A stretch of DNA of 64,000 nt, from positions 60,200 through 124,199 of the forward strand of contig NZ_JAUPEC010000012.1 of assembly GCF_030551755.1 (NCBI RefSeq), written 5' to 3'. The DNA comes from Pseudocolwellia sp. AS88. Its GTDB lineage: Bacteria > Pseudomonadota > Gammaproteobacteria > Enterobacterales > Alteromonadaceae. Made by a program: the position numbers and the translations under genes. Shown one piece after another: positions 36,392-49,584 of the stretch (within the stretch, counting starts at the first letter, position 1; each line of letters starts with the position of its first letter). The notes under the pieces were generated by a model. The model saw nothing but the letters and a program-made list of their open reading frames with translations. It was not told the DNA's origin and searched no databases.

Positions 36392-37405
36392 TTAGAGTAA
36401 AATTTTATCTCCTTGAACTGCCATGATGAAGTTTAAGCCTAAGGTGTTATGTTGCTTTAATTCTTTCTTGATAATTTCTCTGGCATTAACGTCTTTTAAT
36501 GTACTACTTTTAACATGACTAATTATCACTTTAGTTTTTTGTAATAAGCTTGGATCATCAAGTAGAGATGAAAAATGGGTTAACTCTTTGGTTAGCCATT
36601 TAGGTGTTAAATGGCCGTACAATAACTTGTCGTCACGGTCATCAGGAAATGATACTTCTATCACAATACCACGTAGATTTTTATGCTGAACTTGCTTAGC
36701 AAGGTATTGCCATACGTGTGTAAGCTTGTTTTCTTTTTCTAGTTCATCAGGTCCTGTATCACCAAAATAAATCATAATATCTTTGTTGTTTTCAATCACG
36801 AAAGCAGAAGATTCAACAGGGTGACTCAAGCTAAAGGTTTTTACGTTTAAAGAGGTATTGGGGATCTTAATGGTTTGTTGCAGAGGTAAATCAACCATCT
36901 TATATTTGTTTAAATGAGGTAAAGTCCCTCGGTCGGAAAAGTTTGCCCAACCTTGCCAATTAAAGTAACTGTTACTTATTGTTTTATTAACTGAAGGCAA
37001 TGCATAAATTGGTTTAGAATTATCATCAGGTGATGCGATTAATAAACCTGAAATGTGATCTAAATGCCCATGGCTTATCATATATGCAGCTATATGGTTA
37101 TGTAAGATATTGATTCTCGGAATAGTTTTTTGGGTGTGGTCTATATCAAGATCATCAAATGCATTTTTCTCTAACGACTTTTCAATACCATTTAATAGAG
37201 TCCCAGCATCAAGACCAATGTATTTATTATCAGCTAAAGCTCTTAGCAGAAAGGCGCTTAAATTACCGTCTCGTGTTCCTCCTGTATCACCTAAAACAAT
37301 CAGTTCAAAAGCTGGCTCTGTATTCGTGTTAATTTCTTTCGACGCTAAACTCAATGAAAAGCATGCGATTAATATTAGCGAGATTGAGGTGATATGTTTA
37401 AACAT
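36392..37405 (-). CDS. Exported class II 3',5'-cyclic-nucleotide phosphodiesterase-like protein
   Basis: 337 residues. Signal peptide (SLILIACFSLSLASKE), metallo-beta-lactamase fold with LIVLGDTGGTRDGNLSAFLL, GLDAGTLL, zinc motif SHGHLDHISG, LSHPVESSAFVIE, IYFGDTGPDE, VIEVSFPDDRD and GHLTPKWL. These motifs fit class II cAMP phosphodiesterases (yeast PDE1, Vibrio CpdP), which are often periplasmic in bacteria. It would hydrolyse cAMP or a related nucleotide outside the cytoplasm. A single gene, upstream gap 120 nt to the HutD-like gene. Confidence 0.82.
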   Translation of the reverse strand: MFKHITSISLILIACFSLSLASKEINTNTEPAFELIVLGDTGGTRDGNLSAFLLRALADNKYIGLDAGTLLNGIEKSLEKNAFDDLDIDHTQKTIPRINILHNHIAAYMISHGHLDHISGLLIASPDDNSKPIYALPSVNKTISNSYFNWQGWANFSDRGTLPHLNKYKMVDLPLQQTIKIPNTSLNVKTFSLSHPVESSAFVIENNKDIMIYFGDTGPDELEKENKLTHVWQYLAKQVQHKNLRGIVIEVSFPDDRDDKLLYGHLTPKWLTKELTHFSSLLDDPSLLQKTKVIISHVKSSTLKDVNAREIIKKELKQHNTLGLNFIMAVQGDKILL

Positions 37406-37525
37406 AATATTTTTTATCCGAATTTTTTGCGTCGTTTTATCATCATAAACATCTGAGGTTAAAAGATAATAAATTAAGATATGGATAAATCTGATGGTAC
37501 AAGTTTATAACAATGATATCTGCAT

Positions 37526-38113
37526 TTATTTTTGCAATAAATAAACAATGATTAAGTGAGTACCTGATATATGTACGAAGTTATCAGTTTCATCTTCAGG
37601 CGTATTAGTGATTTTAAGTAGATGACCTGCAGCTAACTTTATAACTTGTTGAGACGTGTTAACCACTAACTCTGCATCGCGATATAAGCTATAAACAAAG
37701 CATAAATCGGCTTTTTCTAGAGGATGTTCAACGGCTTTATTTTGCGTAATAACCTTGGTATCAAAACATTCGGTACGGGTAATAATGTTGAAGTCGGTTA
37801 TTTCACCTGAATGTAAATTACCTACTGTTTTATCTCCACCATCGAAGGTCGCCATATCAAGTAAGTTATTGAGTTTATCTATTTTGCTGTCGTTGTGTTG
37901 TAAGTTTAGTCCGTTACCTTCAATTAAAATAAGATTGCGAGTGTAGCCAGTGAAGTTAGAAAAAACACCATCTTCAACTACGCTCGCCATGCTTAAACGC
38001 CAATCAAAATTGTTTAACGTTCCGCCACTATTAATTGCCAGTTCTGTGGTTTCGCCTAAGCCATTTTTCCATGCAACTGTTTTGAATTGTTTAGGGGCGA
38101 TTATGTTAATCAT
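37526..38113 (-). CDS. HutD/Ves-family cupin protein
   Basis: 195 residues. NIIAPKQFKTVAWKNGLGETTELA, FDWRLSMASV, GVFSNFTGYTRNLILIEGNG are characteristic of the HutD/Ves family, a double cupin of unclear biochemistry. It lies 11 nt after fghA on the same strand, so it is probably the third gene of the formaldehyde operon rather than a histidine-utilisation gene; no hut genes are near. Confidence 0.82.
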   Translation of the reverse strand: MINIIAPKQFKTVAWKNGLGETTELAINSGGTLNNFDWRLSMASVVEDGVFSNFTGYTRNLILIEGNGLNLQHNDSKIDKLNNLLDMATFDGGDKTVGNLHSGEITDFNIITRTECFDTKVITQNKAVEHPLEKADLCFVYSLYRDAELVVNTSQQVIKLAAGHLLKITNTPEDETDNFVHISGTHLIIVYLLQK

Positions 38114-38124
38114 GTCAGTTTGTT

Positions 38125-38988
38125 TTAGCTAAAGTATTTAGCATGAAAACGTATATGCTCTTCAATAAAACTCGCGATAAAAAAGTAACTGTGATCATAA
38201 CCGTCATGCTGATTTATGGTGATCGGGTAGTTAGCTGCTTCCGCTTGTGTTATTAGGTTTTCAGGCTTAAGTTGCTCAGCTAAAAAATTATCTGCTAAAC
38301 CTTGCTCAATTAACATAGGTAACTGTGGTGACGATTGCTTTATAAGCTCACAGGCGTCGTATTCTCGCCATGTTTCTACATTTTCACCTAAGTATGCCGT
38401 GAATGCTTTTTGACCCCAAGGACAGTTAATAGGATTAACAATAGGGCTAAAAGCAGATACCGATGAATAGCGAGATGTGTTTTTTAGCGCAATAGTTAAA
38501 GCGCCATGACCACCCATTGAATGTCCGCTAATGGCTCGCTGATTTGATACAGGAAAGTTAGCTTCAATTAACTCAGGCAGTTCATTCACCACATAATCGT
38601 ACACTTGGTAATGATCAGCCCAAGGCGCTTGGGTCGCATTAACATAAAAACCAGCACCTTGACCTAAATCGTAACCTTCATCATTCGCAATATTTTCACC
38701 GCGCGGACTAGTGTCCGGACATATAATCGCTATACCTAATTCAGCGGCAATACGCTGTGCACCTGCTTTTTGTACAAAGTTCTCATCAGTACAAGTTAAG
38801 CCAGAAAGCCAATATAAAACGGGTACTTTATTAGTTTCACTAGCTTGAGGTGGCAAGTAAATCGCAAATTGCATAACACAGTTTGTGCTAATTGATTGAT
38901 GAGTAAACTGTTGTTGTTTACCATCAAACATTTTCACGTTACTGACTTGAGTTAAGCTGCTTTGTGTTGAATGAGTGTGAGTTACCAT
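38125..38988 (-). CDS. fghA: S-formylglutathione hydrolase
   Basis: 287 residues. Alpha/beta hydrolase of the esterase D family: [14 protein letters not shown], nucleophile [15 protein letters not shown] (Ser), DTSPRG, and the catalytic Asp/His near GLADNFL and [10 protein letters not shown]. It hydrolyses S-formylglutathione to formate and glutathione, the second step of formaldehyde detoxification. 18 nt downstream of the class III alcohol dehydrogenase gene. Confidence 0.95.
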   Translation of the reverse strand: MVTHTHSTQSSLTQVSNVKMFDGKQQQFTHQSISTNCVMQFAIYLPPQASETNKVPVLYWLSGLTCTDENFVQKAGAQRIAAELGIAIICPDTSPRGENIANDEGYDLGQGAGFYVNATQAPWADHYQVYDYVVNELPELIEANFPVSNQRAISGHSMGGHGALTIALKNTSRYSSVSAFSPIVNPINCPWGQKAFTAYLGENVETWREYDACELIKQSSPQLPMLIEQGLADNFLAEQLKPENLITQAEAANYPITINQHDGYDHSYFFIASFIEEHIRFHAKYFS

Positions 38989-39006
38989 AATATATTTTCG
39001 CCAGGC

Positions 39007-40152
<1,146 letters not shown>

Positions 40153-40187
40153 TCACGGTTAAATTTTTTAAAGTGTAGAGTTTCAAT

Positions 40188-41894
40188 CTAATGATTGCCC
40201 AATATATTTAATGTATTTACATAAAAATTAGGATCTACGGAGATAGTTGGATCAGCTGTTTTTATTTCAACGTCTGTCCATGTTGACGTTGGTGTGATCC
40301 ATGTTTCTTTATTATTGATAAAAATCTTAATGGGCATAGTAAAATCGTCAACGACATTACTCCATTTAACTTTCAATATGGTACCTTTAACAAAGTATTC
40401 CAAGGTAGGTATACGTATATCTCTTAAATATTGATCAAACACTTTTGAAAAATCATGACCTGTTGTTTGATTGATGTATTGCTCAACCTGTTGAGTGGTA
40501 ACTGTTTGATGGAAAAATGTTTTGTTCAAGCCTCGTAGTAACTCGCGCCAAGTGGTATCGTTATTGACTACTTGTCTGATGGTATGCAGCATATTGGCGC
40601 CTTTGTCGTACATGTCGCCAGAGCCTTCTTGATGAATATTGTAAGTGCCTATGATAGGGCTTTTATTTTTAATATTCATACGTTGACCACGCACATATTC
40701 GAAACTTTTTTCTTTACCAAAATGATACTCAACAAATAAGCTTTCAGAGTAACTCGTAAAACTTTCATGTATCCACATATCAGCAATATCTACGCTGGTA
40801 ATATTGTTGGCAAACCACTCATGACCTGTTTCATGCACAATAATAAAATCGAAAAGCATGCCAACACCTGTTTGACTGCGGTCTGAACCTAAATAACCGT
40901 TTTGATAACCATTGCCATAAGTCACTGAACTTTGATGTTCCATACCTAAGTAAGGTGCTTCAACTAGCTTGTAGCTGTCTTCATAAAATGGGTAAGGACC
41001 AAACCAATGTTCTAATGCTTCAATGGTGCGCTTTGCCTCTTTAAATTGCTTTTTGGCTTTAGTTAAATTATCGCGTAAAACATAATAATTCATATCAAGC
41101 TTGCCGTTTTCGCCTTGATAAACTTCATTAAAATTAACATAGTCACCAATGTTAATATTTACGCCATAGTTATTAATTGGGTTTGTTACTTCCCAGTGAT
41201 AAGTTTTGGTTTTAGCTGCTTTGTTGTGATCAATATGAGTGAGGCGCCCATTCGACACATCAAACAAATGCTCTGGTACTTCAACACTCATTAATACGCC
41301 ATCATTAGGTTCGTCGTAGGCATGATCTTTATTTGGCCACCAAATACTTGCGCCTAAACCTTGGCAAGATGAAGCAATAAAATCGATATCATTTTCGTCT
41401 TTATTCCAAGTAATACCGCCATCCCAAGGAGCTTTTATCGCTTCTTTTGGAATACCTGAAAAATGCATCACTACCGCATATTCTTTACCTATTTCGGCAT
41501 TAGGCAAAGCATTAATAAAATACGAATAACCTTGTTGAGTAAAGGTTAAAGTTTGGCCGTTTTGAGTCACTTTATATAATGTTAAAGGTTGCTGTAGCTC
41601 TACTTGTAGTGCTTTTTGTTGGCTTGAAACCACATATTTCATGGTGTTTGTGCCAGAAATAGATTTGTTTTCTGGGTCAACTTTTATATCAAGATGATAA
41701 TGAGTTAAATCCCACCATGAACGCTCAGGTGTAATTGAACCGCGTAAAATATCTTGTTGAGTCACTTCACCTTTAGACGCAAAAAGTTGTGCTGCTAAAG
41801 CCTGTGAGCTTGGTAATAAAACTGCGATAAATAATAAGTTTGTTATTAATCGCTTTAGACTGAAGACTGTTGAGTTACGTTGAAACATTGTCAT
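40188..41894 (-). CDS. M1-family metallopeptidase, exported
   Basis: 568 residues. Signal peptide (LLPSSQALAAQ). Zinc motif HETGHEWFANNI with the third ligand in HESFTSYSE 18 residues on, and a GMEHQSS substrate-binding motif in place of the usual GAMEN (here LGMEHQ). N-terminal beta domain begins with SWWDLTHYHLDIKVDPENK. C-terminal helical domain is short, so it is the compact bacterial type. It probably trims periplasmic or external peptides. 47 nt beyond the adhC start on the same strand. Confidence 0.88.
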   Translation of the reverse strand: MTMFQRNSTVFSLKRLITNLLFIAVLLPSSQALAAQLFASKGEVTQQDILRGSITPERSWWDLTHYHLDIKVDPENKSISGTNTMKYVVSSQQKALQVELQQPLTLYKVTQNGQTLTFTQQGYSYFINALPNAEIGKEYAVVMHFSGIPKEAIKAPWDGGITWNKDENDIDFIASSCQGLGASIWWPNKDHAYDEPNDGVLMSVEVPEHLFDVSNGRLTHIDHNKAAKTKTYHWEVTNPINNYGVNINIGDYVNFNEVYQGENGKLDMNYYVLRDNLTKAKKQFKEAKRTIEALEHWFGPYPFYEDSYKLVEAPYLGMEHQSSVTYGNGYQNGYLGSDRSQTGVGMLFDFIIVHETGHEWFANNITSVDIADMWIHESFTSYSESLFVEYHFGKEKSFEYVRGQRMNIKNKSPIIGTYNIHQEGSGDMYDKGANMLHTIRQVVNNDTTWRELLRGLNKTFFHQTVTTQQVEQYINQTTGHDFSKVFDQYLRDIRIPTLEYFVKGTILKVKWSNVVDDFTMPIKIFINNKETWITPTSTWTDVEIKTADPTISVDPNFYVNTLNILGNH

Positions 41895-42065
41895 TGCTTT
41901 TCCATGAAGAATATAAGGCGTTAGTTTTTCATATTAGTAATAGCGTATTACACCATAACAAGCGCAGAAATAATATTTGCTTGCGCTTAATATTTCACGT
42001 TAGAATCATGTCGCGTTTAACTTCTGTCAATATAAGTTAACGCATAGGCTAATTAATTAGCTAAG

Positions 42066-42152
42066 ACTTGTCGGAGTGCCAAAAGGCTGAGATCGCGAAA
42101 GCGGGATCCGTAGAACCTGATTCAGATTAGTATCTGCGAAGGGAACAAGGTG
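42066..42152 (+). ncRNA. TPP riboswitch (THI element)
   Basis: CGGAGTGCC..GGCTGAGATCGC..GCGGGATCC..GAACCTGATTCAG and ATCTGCGAAGGGAACA match, in order, the conserved helices and bulges of the thiamine pyrophosphate aptamer, including CTGAGA and ACCTGAT. It lies about 215 nt before thiC and should repress the thi operon when TPP is high. The expression platform between 42153 and 42368 could not be resolved by eye. Confidence 0.95.
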
Positions 42153-42344
42153 TAAAGTTTATCACCACCAACTCAAAACTTTACTTCTCGTTTATACACA
42201 TCCATAAGTACCTATTACCAAGTTGATTAATTCATTAATGCGTTTGGTATATAGTTCATGTATTTACATAGTTCTTTTCGTGCTGTGTAAAACATCGATC
42301 TATTTGGGTATTTATCACCTTAAGCTCCGCCTATTTTTTATTGA

Positions 42345-44345
<2,001 letters not shown>

Positions 44346-44364
44346 TGGTTTGTGACAACTGATC

Positions 44365-45606
44365 ATGAAAAATAACATCGCCATTATTGGTGCTGGTTTG
44401 ATAGGAAGGCTTATAGCTTTGTCGTTAACTCGACAAGGTTATAAACCAACTTTGATAGACAAAGATGACATCAAAGCACACAACAGTTCGGCTTATGCAG
44501 CGGCGGCTTTACTTACGCCCTTAGGCGAAGCCATGCATTGCGAACCTAATATTGTTGAAATGGGAATGGAATCTCTTAAGTTGTGGCCACAGTTGCTGGC
44601 GACACTTAAGCAAGATGTTTTCTTTCAGCAAAAAGGCGCGATTATGGTGAGTCATACGCAAGATCAAGGTGACTATCTGCACTTTGCGCGTTATATCAAA
44701 GCACATTATCCGCAACATAACCTTGAAGCGTTAAATCGTAATCAATTGGAAGATCTTGAGCCTGATATTGGTCGGGCTTTTAACCAAGGATTATTTTTAC
44801 CTGAGGAAGGGCAATTAGATAATCGCGAATTACTTACTGCTTTAGCGTCAGAGCTTAAAGCAGGAGATATCTCTTGGTTGAGTAACACTGAAGTTATTGA
44901 AATAAATTCTGCTGACGAATATACGGAAATCAGCTACCAAAGCACTAATATAGAAGGGTTGAATAAGCAGTACATAACACAAAAATTTGATCTGGTTATT
45001 GATTGTAGAGGCACAGGTGCTAAGCCAGTTAAAGCGTCAAATGTTAGTGCTGATATTAGAGAGCAGATTAGTCGTGGTGAGAATAAGCAAACTGAGTTAT
45101 CAGATTTACGTGCGGTGCGTGGTGAGGTTTTTCGACTTTATGCACCTGACGTTAATATAACTCGTCCTATCCGCTTAATGCATCCGAGGTATCAGCTTTA
45201 TATTGCTCCCAAGGGAAATGGACATTTTGCTGTAGGCGCAACTGAAATTGAAAGTGATGATATGTCACCTATGACAGTACGTTCATCAATGGAGTTGTTG
45301 AGTGCCGCTTACAGTGTTCATCCGGGGTTTGCTGAAGCGAGCGTTGTTCAACAACTTGCGCAATGTCGACCAGCTTTTAGTGATAATCAACCAAAAATTA
45401 TTGTTAACAAACGCACCGTGCATGTTAATGGTTTATATCGACATGGATATTTAATTGCACCTGTGGTGTTAGCTCAAGTGAATGAATTGATTAAATTACA
45501 TAATGAAAATGGTGGTTTAGCTAATAAAGATGAAAGTGATTACGCACATTTTAAGTATTCACATCTATTGTCAATAAGTCACGAACACAATAAGAGTATT
45601 AATTGA
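44365..45606 (+). CDS. thiO: FAD-dependent glycine oxidase ThiO
   Basis: 413 residues. Rossmann FAD motif IIGAGLIGRLIALSL, DAO-type fold with SSAYAAAALLTPLGEA, DLRAVRGEVFRL and IAPKGNGHFAVGATE. In the thi context it makes iminoglycine (dehydroglycine) for the thiazole, the aerobic alternative to ThiH, which is absent here. 20 nt after thiC and 1-2 nt before thiS. Confidence 0.9.
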   Translation: MKNNIAIIGAGLIGRLIALSLTRQGYKPTLIDKDDIKAHNSSAYAAAALLTPLGEAMHCEPNIVEMGMESLKLWPQLLATLKQDVFFQQKGAIMVSHTQDQGDYLHFARYIKAHYPQHNLEALNRNQLEDLEPDIGRAFNQGLFLPEEGQLDNRELLTALASELKAGDISWLSNTEVIEINSADEYTEISYQSTNIEGLNKQYITQKFDLVIDCRGTGAKPVKASNVSADIREQISRGENKQTELSDLRAVRGEVFRLYAPDVNITRPIRLMHPRYQLYIAPKGNGHFAVGATEIESDDMSPMTVRSSMELLSAAYSVHPGFAEASVVQQLAQCRPAFSDNQPKIIVNKRTVHVNGLYRHGYLIAPVVLAQVNELIKLHNENGGLANKDESDYAHFKYSHLLSISHEHNKSIN

Positions 45607-45607
45607 T

Positions 45608-45841
45608 ATGAATGTTTTTATAAACGGGAAAAGCTTCACTTTAGTTATTAATGACACTAAGTCTGAAACAGATGATTTTGTTATTGCACAAGCATTAGAA
45701 CAATTTCTGAATGAATATCAGCAGCAAACTACTTTTGCTGTGGCGTTAAATAGTGACTTTGTTGGCAGAGGTGATTACGCCCAAACACCAATAAAAGAAG
45801 GAGACAGTATTGATGTGTTGTTTCCTATCCAAGGCGGTTAG
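45608..45841 (+). CDS. thiS: Sulfur carrier protein ThiS
   Basis: 77 residues, ubiquitin-like fold, ending in the required Gly-Gly (FPIQGG). The C-terminus is adenylated and thiocarboxylated to donate sulfur to ThiG. The start is immediately after the thiO stop, so translation is coupled. No thiF lies in the window, so a ThiF/MoeB-type activator must be elsewhere. Confidence 0.95.
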   Translation: MNVFINGKSFTLVINDTKSETDDFVIAQALEQFLNEYQQQTTFAVALNSDFVGRGDYAQTPIKEGDSIDVLFPIQGG

Positions 45842-45859
45842 CCCGTAAAGGAGAGTTTT

Positions 45860-46660
45860 ATGTCGTTAACAATCTACGGACAAGAATTAAAGAGTCGCTT
45901 ATTGATTGGCAGTGCTTTGTATTCGTCACCTCAAGTGATGAAAGATGCGGTTTTAGCAAGTGGCTCGCAAGTGGTAACACTGTCGTTAAAAAGACAAAAT
46001 CCTGAAGAAAATTCAGGCGCTCAAATTTGGCAATATATTCAAGATATTGTTAACCAAACTAACGGTTTTTTACTGCCTAATACAGCAGGCTGTAAAAGCG
46101 CTAAAGAAGCTATAACGCTGGCGCAAATGAGCCGAGAGATTTTTAATACTGATTGGATAAAGTTAGAAGTGATTGGTGATGAATATAACCTACAGCCAGA
46201 TCCCATAGAACTACTTAAAGCTACAGAAGAATTGATTGCGCAAGGTTTTAAAGTATTGCCATATTGCACTGACGATTTAGTTTTGTGTCAGCGATTAAGT
46301 GATTTAGGTTGCGAAGTCGTTATGCCTTGGGCTTCACCAATAGGCACAGGTAAAGGTTTGATGAATCCTTATAACCTAGAAACCATACGCCTACGTTTAC
46401 CTAATACCACACTGATTTTAGATGCGGGAATAGGTAAGCCGTCAGATGCATGCATGGCGATGGAAATGGGGTATGACGGAGTTTTGCTTAATAGTGCAGT
46501 AGCGTTAGCTGATGATCCTGTAATGATGGCAAAGGCGTTTTCGTTGGCGTTGCAAGCAGGGGAGTTGGGTTATTCAGGTGGGACGATGCCAGAAAGACAA
46601 ACTGCACATCCCAGCACACCGACACTTTCCACCCCATTTTGGCATCAAAATAACTCATAA
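45860..46660 (+). CDS. thiG: Thiazole synthase ThiG
   Basis: 266 residues. (Beta-alpha)8 barrel with [15 protein letters not shown], catalytic-Lys strand [42 protein letters not shown] and [20 protein letters not shown]. It joins DXP, dehydroglycine and ThiS thiocarboxylate to form the thiazole phosphate. Follows thiS by 18 nt. Confidence 0.96.
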   Translation: MSLTIYGQELKSRLLIGSALYSSPQVMKDAVLASGSQVVTLSLKRQNPEENSGAQIWQYIQDIVNQTNGFLLPNTAGCKSAKEAITLAQMSREIFNTDWIKLEVIGDEYNLQPDPIELLKATEELIAQGFKVLPYCTDDLVLCQRLSDLGCEVVMPWASPIGTGKGLMNPYNLETIRLRLPNTTLILDAGIGKPSDACMAMEMGYDGVLLNSAVALADDPVMMAKAFSLALQAGELGYSGGTMPERQTAHPSTPTLSTPFWHQNNS

Positions 46661-46679
46661 ATACTGCGTTATTTTGTTC

Positions 46680-46760
46680 TATAGCGGCGTTAAATATGCT
46701 CACCTAGTGAACTAGGCTCCGCGTATTTGCCTTGCAATAAAGCAAACTAACTTTGTCTTT
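46680..46760. repeat. Palindromic intergenic repeat between thiG and thiDE
   Basis: CCTAGTGAACTAGG forms a small hairpin inside TAGCGGCGTTAAATATGCTC and GCCTTGCAATAAAGCAAAC. The block resembles short hairpin repeats seen in related marine genomes and shows no coding frame. It splits the otherwise tight thi operon (173 nt gap). Confidence 0.4.
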
Positions 46761-46833
46761 AAGTTATTTGATAAATGGTTTCATTTATTAGTTGATACAG
46801 ATTAAACATTACTATTTTTGAGAATTAAATAAA

Positions 46834-48435
46834 ATGACAAAACCGAATAAACCGATTATCTGGACTATTTCTGGTAGCGACTGCTCTGGTGGCGCTGGCA
46901 TTGCCGCAGATATTAAAACAGGGCATGTGCTGGGTGTTGAGGTGTGTCATTTGAGTACAGCGAATACCATACAAAATTCGCAAATATTGCTATCAGTTAA
47001 TCCTGTTAAGGTAGAAATTTTGGCTCAACAGGCGCAGTTATTACTGAATGACAAAATACCTAGTGTGATAAAAATTGGTTTGTTAGTGAATGAAGAGCAG
47101 GTGAATTGGTTAGCTGATTTCTTAGAAACACTAAAACAGCAGTATCCACAAATCAAGGTGGTTTACGATCCTGTTGGTCATGCTTCTGTTGGTGGTAAGT
47201 TTTCTAACTTATCAGTAACTCAACTTAAGTCTTTGTTAAAACTGGTGGATGTTATAACGCCAAACAGTAAAGAAGCACAGTGGTTGGTTGCGTCATCATC
47301 TATACAGGTAAAAAGCTTAGCGCAAGAGATTATGGCGTTAGGAGTTAAGTCGGTCATCATAAAAGGTGGGCATGTTTTAGGTGAAGATATAGCAAGAATT
47401 AAGTGTGCAAATATTGAAGTCCACACAGCTTGTTTTGACTATTGCTTACATACTTTAACTGATGATGACTCAAGTAAAATGAGTGAAGATGAAACCATTG
47501 AGTATGGCTTATGTTCACCTAAAATTGATACCCATTACAGTCATGGCGGAGGTTGTAGCTTCGCTAGTGCACTAGCGTCTTTCATTGCACATGGGCATTT
47601 AGTTCGAGATGCATTTACTTTAACTAAGGCATTTATTAACCAAGGTTTAAGTGAAAATGTGGGTAAGCATGATCATTACGGTGCTTTTACGCAAACTTAT
47701 TGGCCAACGGATAAGAAATCTTTTCCAGTAGTTTCATCAAATATTAATCTTAAATATCAAGAGCTATCTGCGTTTCAATCTTTAGGATTAAAGCAGAATA
47801 CGCTTAATTCAAACAACACAGATAATACAAGCGAGCAAAAGTTAGGTTTATATCCCGTTATCGACTCACTTTATTGGTTAAAGCGTTTATTACCTTTAGG
47901 TTTACAGATTATTCAATTGCGGATAAAAAATAAAACCGAGGCTGAACTTGATGCCATTATTGCTGAAGCGGTAGATCTCGCTAAGCCTTATAAAACTCGT
48001 TTATTTATTAACGATTATTGGCAGCTGGCGATAAAGCATGGCGCTTATGGCGTGCATATTGGGCAAGAAGATTTGCAAACAACACCTATTGAGCAAATAC
48101 ATAAAGCAGGAATTCGCTTAGGTATTAGTACTCACGGTTGTTACGAGTTTTTATTAGCGCAGCAGTTAAAGCCATCTTATTTGGCGATTGGGGCTATTTA
48201 TCCCACCAAAACAAAAAATATGACAGGGCAAATTCAAGGTGTCGAAAATCTAGCGGATATCTTAAGTTTAGCCACTGATATTCCCGTTGTTGCCATTGGT
48301 GGAATTAATCATGAGAGAGCGCCTGAAGTTTTAGCCACAGGCGTTGATAGTATTGCGGTAGTAACTGCGATCACCGAAGCTGAAAACCCTGAAGAGTCAG
48401 TTAAGTTATTTCAAAAACTGTTAGGTAATACCTGA
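46834..48435 (+). CDS. ThiD-ThiE fusion: HMP(-P) kinase and thiamin-phosphate synthase
   Basis: 533 residues. N-terminal ThiD domain (about 5-275) with WTISGSDCSGGAGIAADIKT, DPVGHAS, TPNSKEAQWL and the anion-hole region HGGGCSFASALAS; linker of about 50 residues; C-terminal ThiE domain (about 330-530) with LQIIQLRIKNKTEAE, LFINDYWQLAIKHGAYGVHIGQEDL and AIGGINHERAPEVL. One chain phosphorylates HMP and couples HMP-PP to the thiazole phosphate. The ThiD half is divergent from E. coli ThiD but its key motifs remain. Last gene of the operon. Confidence 0.92.
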   Translation: MTKPNKPIIWTISGSDCSGGAGIAADIKTGHVLGVEVCHLSTANTIQNSQILLSVNPVKVEILAQQAQLLLNDKIPSVIKIGLLVNEEQVNWLADFLETLKQQYPQIKVVYDPVGHASVGGKFSNLSVTQLKSLLKLVDVITPNSKEAQWLVASSSIQVKSLAQEIMALGVKSVIIKGGHVLGEDIARIKCANIEVHTACFDYCLHTLTDDDSSKMSEDETIEYGLCSPKIDTHYSHGGGCSFASALASFIAHGHLVRDAFTLTKAFINQGLSENVGKHDHYGAFTQTYWPTDKKSFPVVSSNINLKYQELSAFQSLGLKQNTLNSNNTDNTSEQKLGLYPVIDSLYWLKRLLPLGLQIIQLRIKNKTEAELDAIIAEAVDLAKPYKTRLFINDYWQLAIKHGAYGVHIGQEDLQTTPIEQIHKAGIRLGISTHGCYEFLLAQQLKPSYLAIGAIYPTKTKNMTGQIQGVENLADILSLATDIPVVAIGGINHERAPEVLATGVDSIAVVTAITEAENPEESVKLFQKLLGNT

Positions 48436-48584
48436 CATCTCGTATGAGTAGATTTTTATTCAATTTAACTTCCGAAATGCTATCAACCTCATCATCAGTC
48501 AGTTAACTAATATTAGTAATGGGTATGATCTGTTGTTAAATTCTCAGTGAGAAGAAATAATGTCAGAAATTTTTTGACGTTTAA

Positions 48585-49544
48585 CTAGTTTAGACTTGTT
48601 GCTTGACAGTACGCTGTTTCTTGAGAGGCAGACTGCTTAATTTGTTGCTTTGTATCAAGTACACTCTCCGCTTCTGGTGACAGTGCTAAAGCTCGCTCAA
48701 TCAATATGTTTGCTTTGTCTTTACAACCAAGTTTAGCCAACACATAGGCATAATTATTTAGGTACGGGACTTGAGTCTGCACTCCGGCTGGCGCCAACTG
48801 GTAGCCTTTCTGGTACCACTGGGCTGCAATTCTGGGGTTAGTTGGCAAATAATGATTGGCAAGTAAAAAATAAGGTAGCCAGTAGTCTTGCCATTCTTGA
48901 CTGGCACGCTGCATAGCCGTCAAGCCTGCACCAGTTTTTCCTGTGCTTAGTAAATCTTGGGCTGCTTTGGTATAGATAAACTTGTTAAAGTGCTGACTGC
49001 TAACATTGCTAGGTACAGCGGCTAAAAACCAATAATTACCACGCTGCCATGTGCGTTCAAATGTGGCTAGATTCAGCTTATGTGCTTTAGTTTCTCCCGT
49101 GTGCAAGATAATATTTTCTTCTGCAAGGTCATATCCTATAACCACAGCATAGTGCCACATTGGAAACATCGATATAGAGTTGTTCTGCAGTACAATAACG
49201 GGGATATTATCTCTCACCAAGCCTAGTAATTGGGTTAAAGAACCTCGTTCTGCATAGGCAAGTAGTCCATTTTGACGGGCACTAGAAATCATTTCGACTT
49301 GTAATGTGCCTTCTAGTTCCGGAATGAAAGTAGCTGGTGCAATATCCTTAGGTGCAGCATTACCACCATAAAAGTTTATTACTTCTGAAAGAGTCGTCGG
49401 CCCACAGAAAAATGCTTGCTGAGGATAAAATGGTACATTTTGAATGTTGTGTTGACTAAAACCAAAGTGATTATCTGATAATAACACTTTGGTTTGCATT
49501 GGAGTTTGACAGGCAGTGAGTAATAGTAAAATACTAACAAACAT
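48585..49544 (-). CDS. PA2778-family C39-like cysteine peptidase, lipoprotein with TPR-like tail
   Basis: 319 residues. Lipobox LLTAC; C39-type papain fold with FYPQQAFFCGPTTLSEVINFYG (catalytic Cys) and MWHYAVVIGYD (catalytic His); the C-terminal third has TPR-like helices (AAQWYQKGYQLAPAG, YAYVLAKLGCKDKANILIERALALSPEAE). This is the PA2778-type architecture. It probably processes a peptide or protein at the envelope; its usual partner is the small neighbour upstream. Confidence 0.85.
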   Translation of the reverse strand: MFVSILLLLTACQTPMQTKVLLSDNHFGFSQHNIQNVPFYPQQAFFCGPTTLSEVINFYGGNAAPKDIAPATFIPELEGTLQVEMISSARQNGLLAYAERGSLTQLLGLVRDNIPVIVLQNNSISMFPMWHYAVVIGYDLAEENIILHTGETKAHKLNLATFERTWQRGNYWFLAAVPSNVSSQHFNKFIYTKAAQDLLSTGKTGAGLTAMQRASQEWQDYWLPYFLLANHYLPTNPRIAAQWYQKGYQLAPAGVQTQVPYLNNYAYVLAKLGCKDKANILIERALALSPEAESVLDTKQQIKQSASQETAYCQATSLN

Positions 49545-49584
49545 ACTAGTCTTGATGATTATACTCCTTTTGAAACATTAGGAA

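Noticed and set aside
46488..46703. Minus-strand 71-codon frame at the end of thiG
   Set aside because: It overlaps thiG coding sequence and the adjacent repeat and has no recognisable features.
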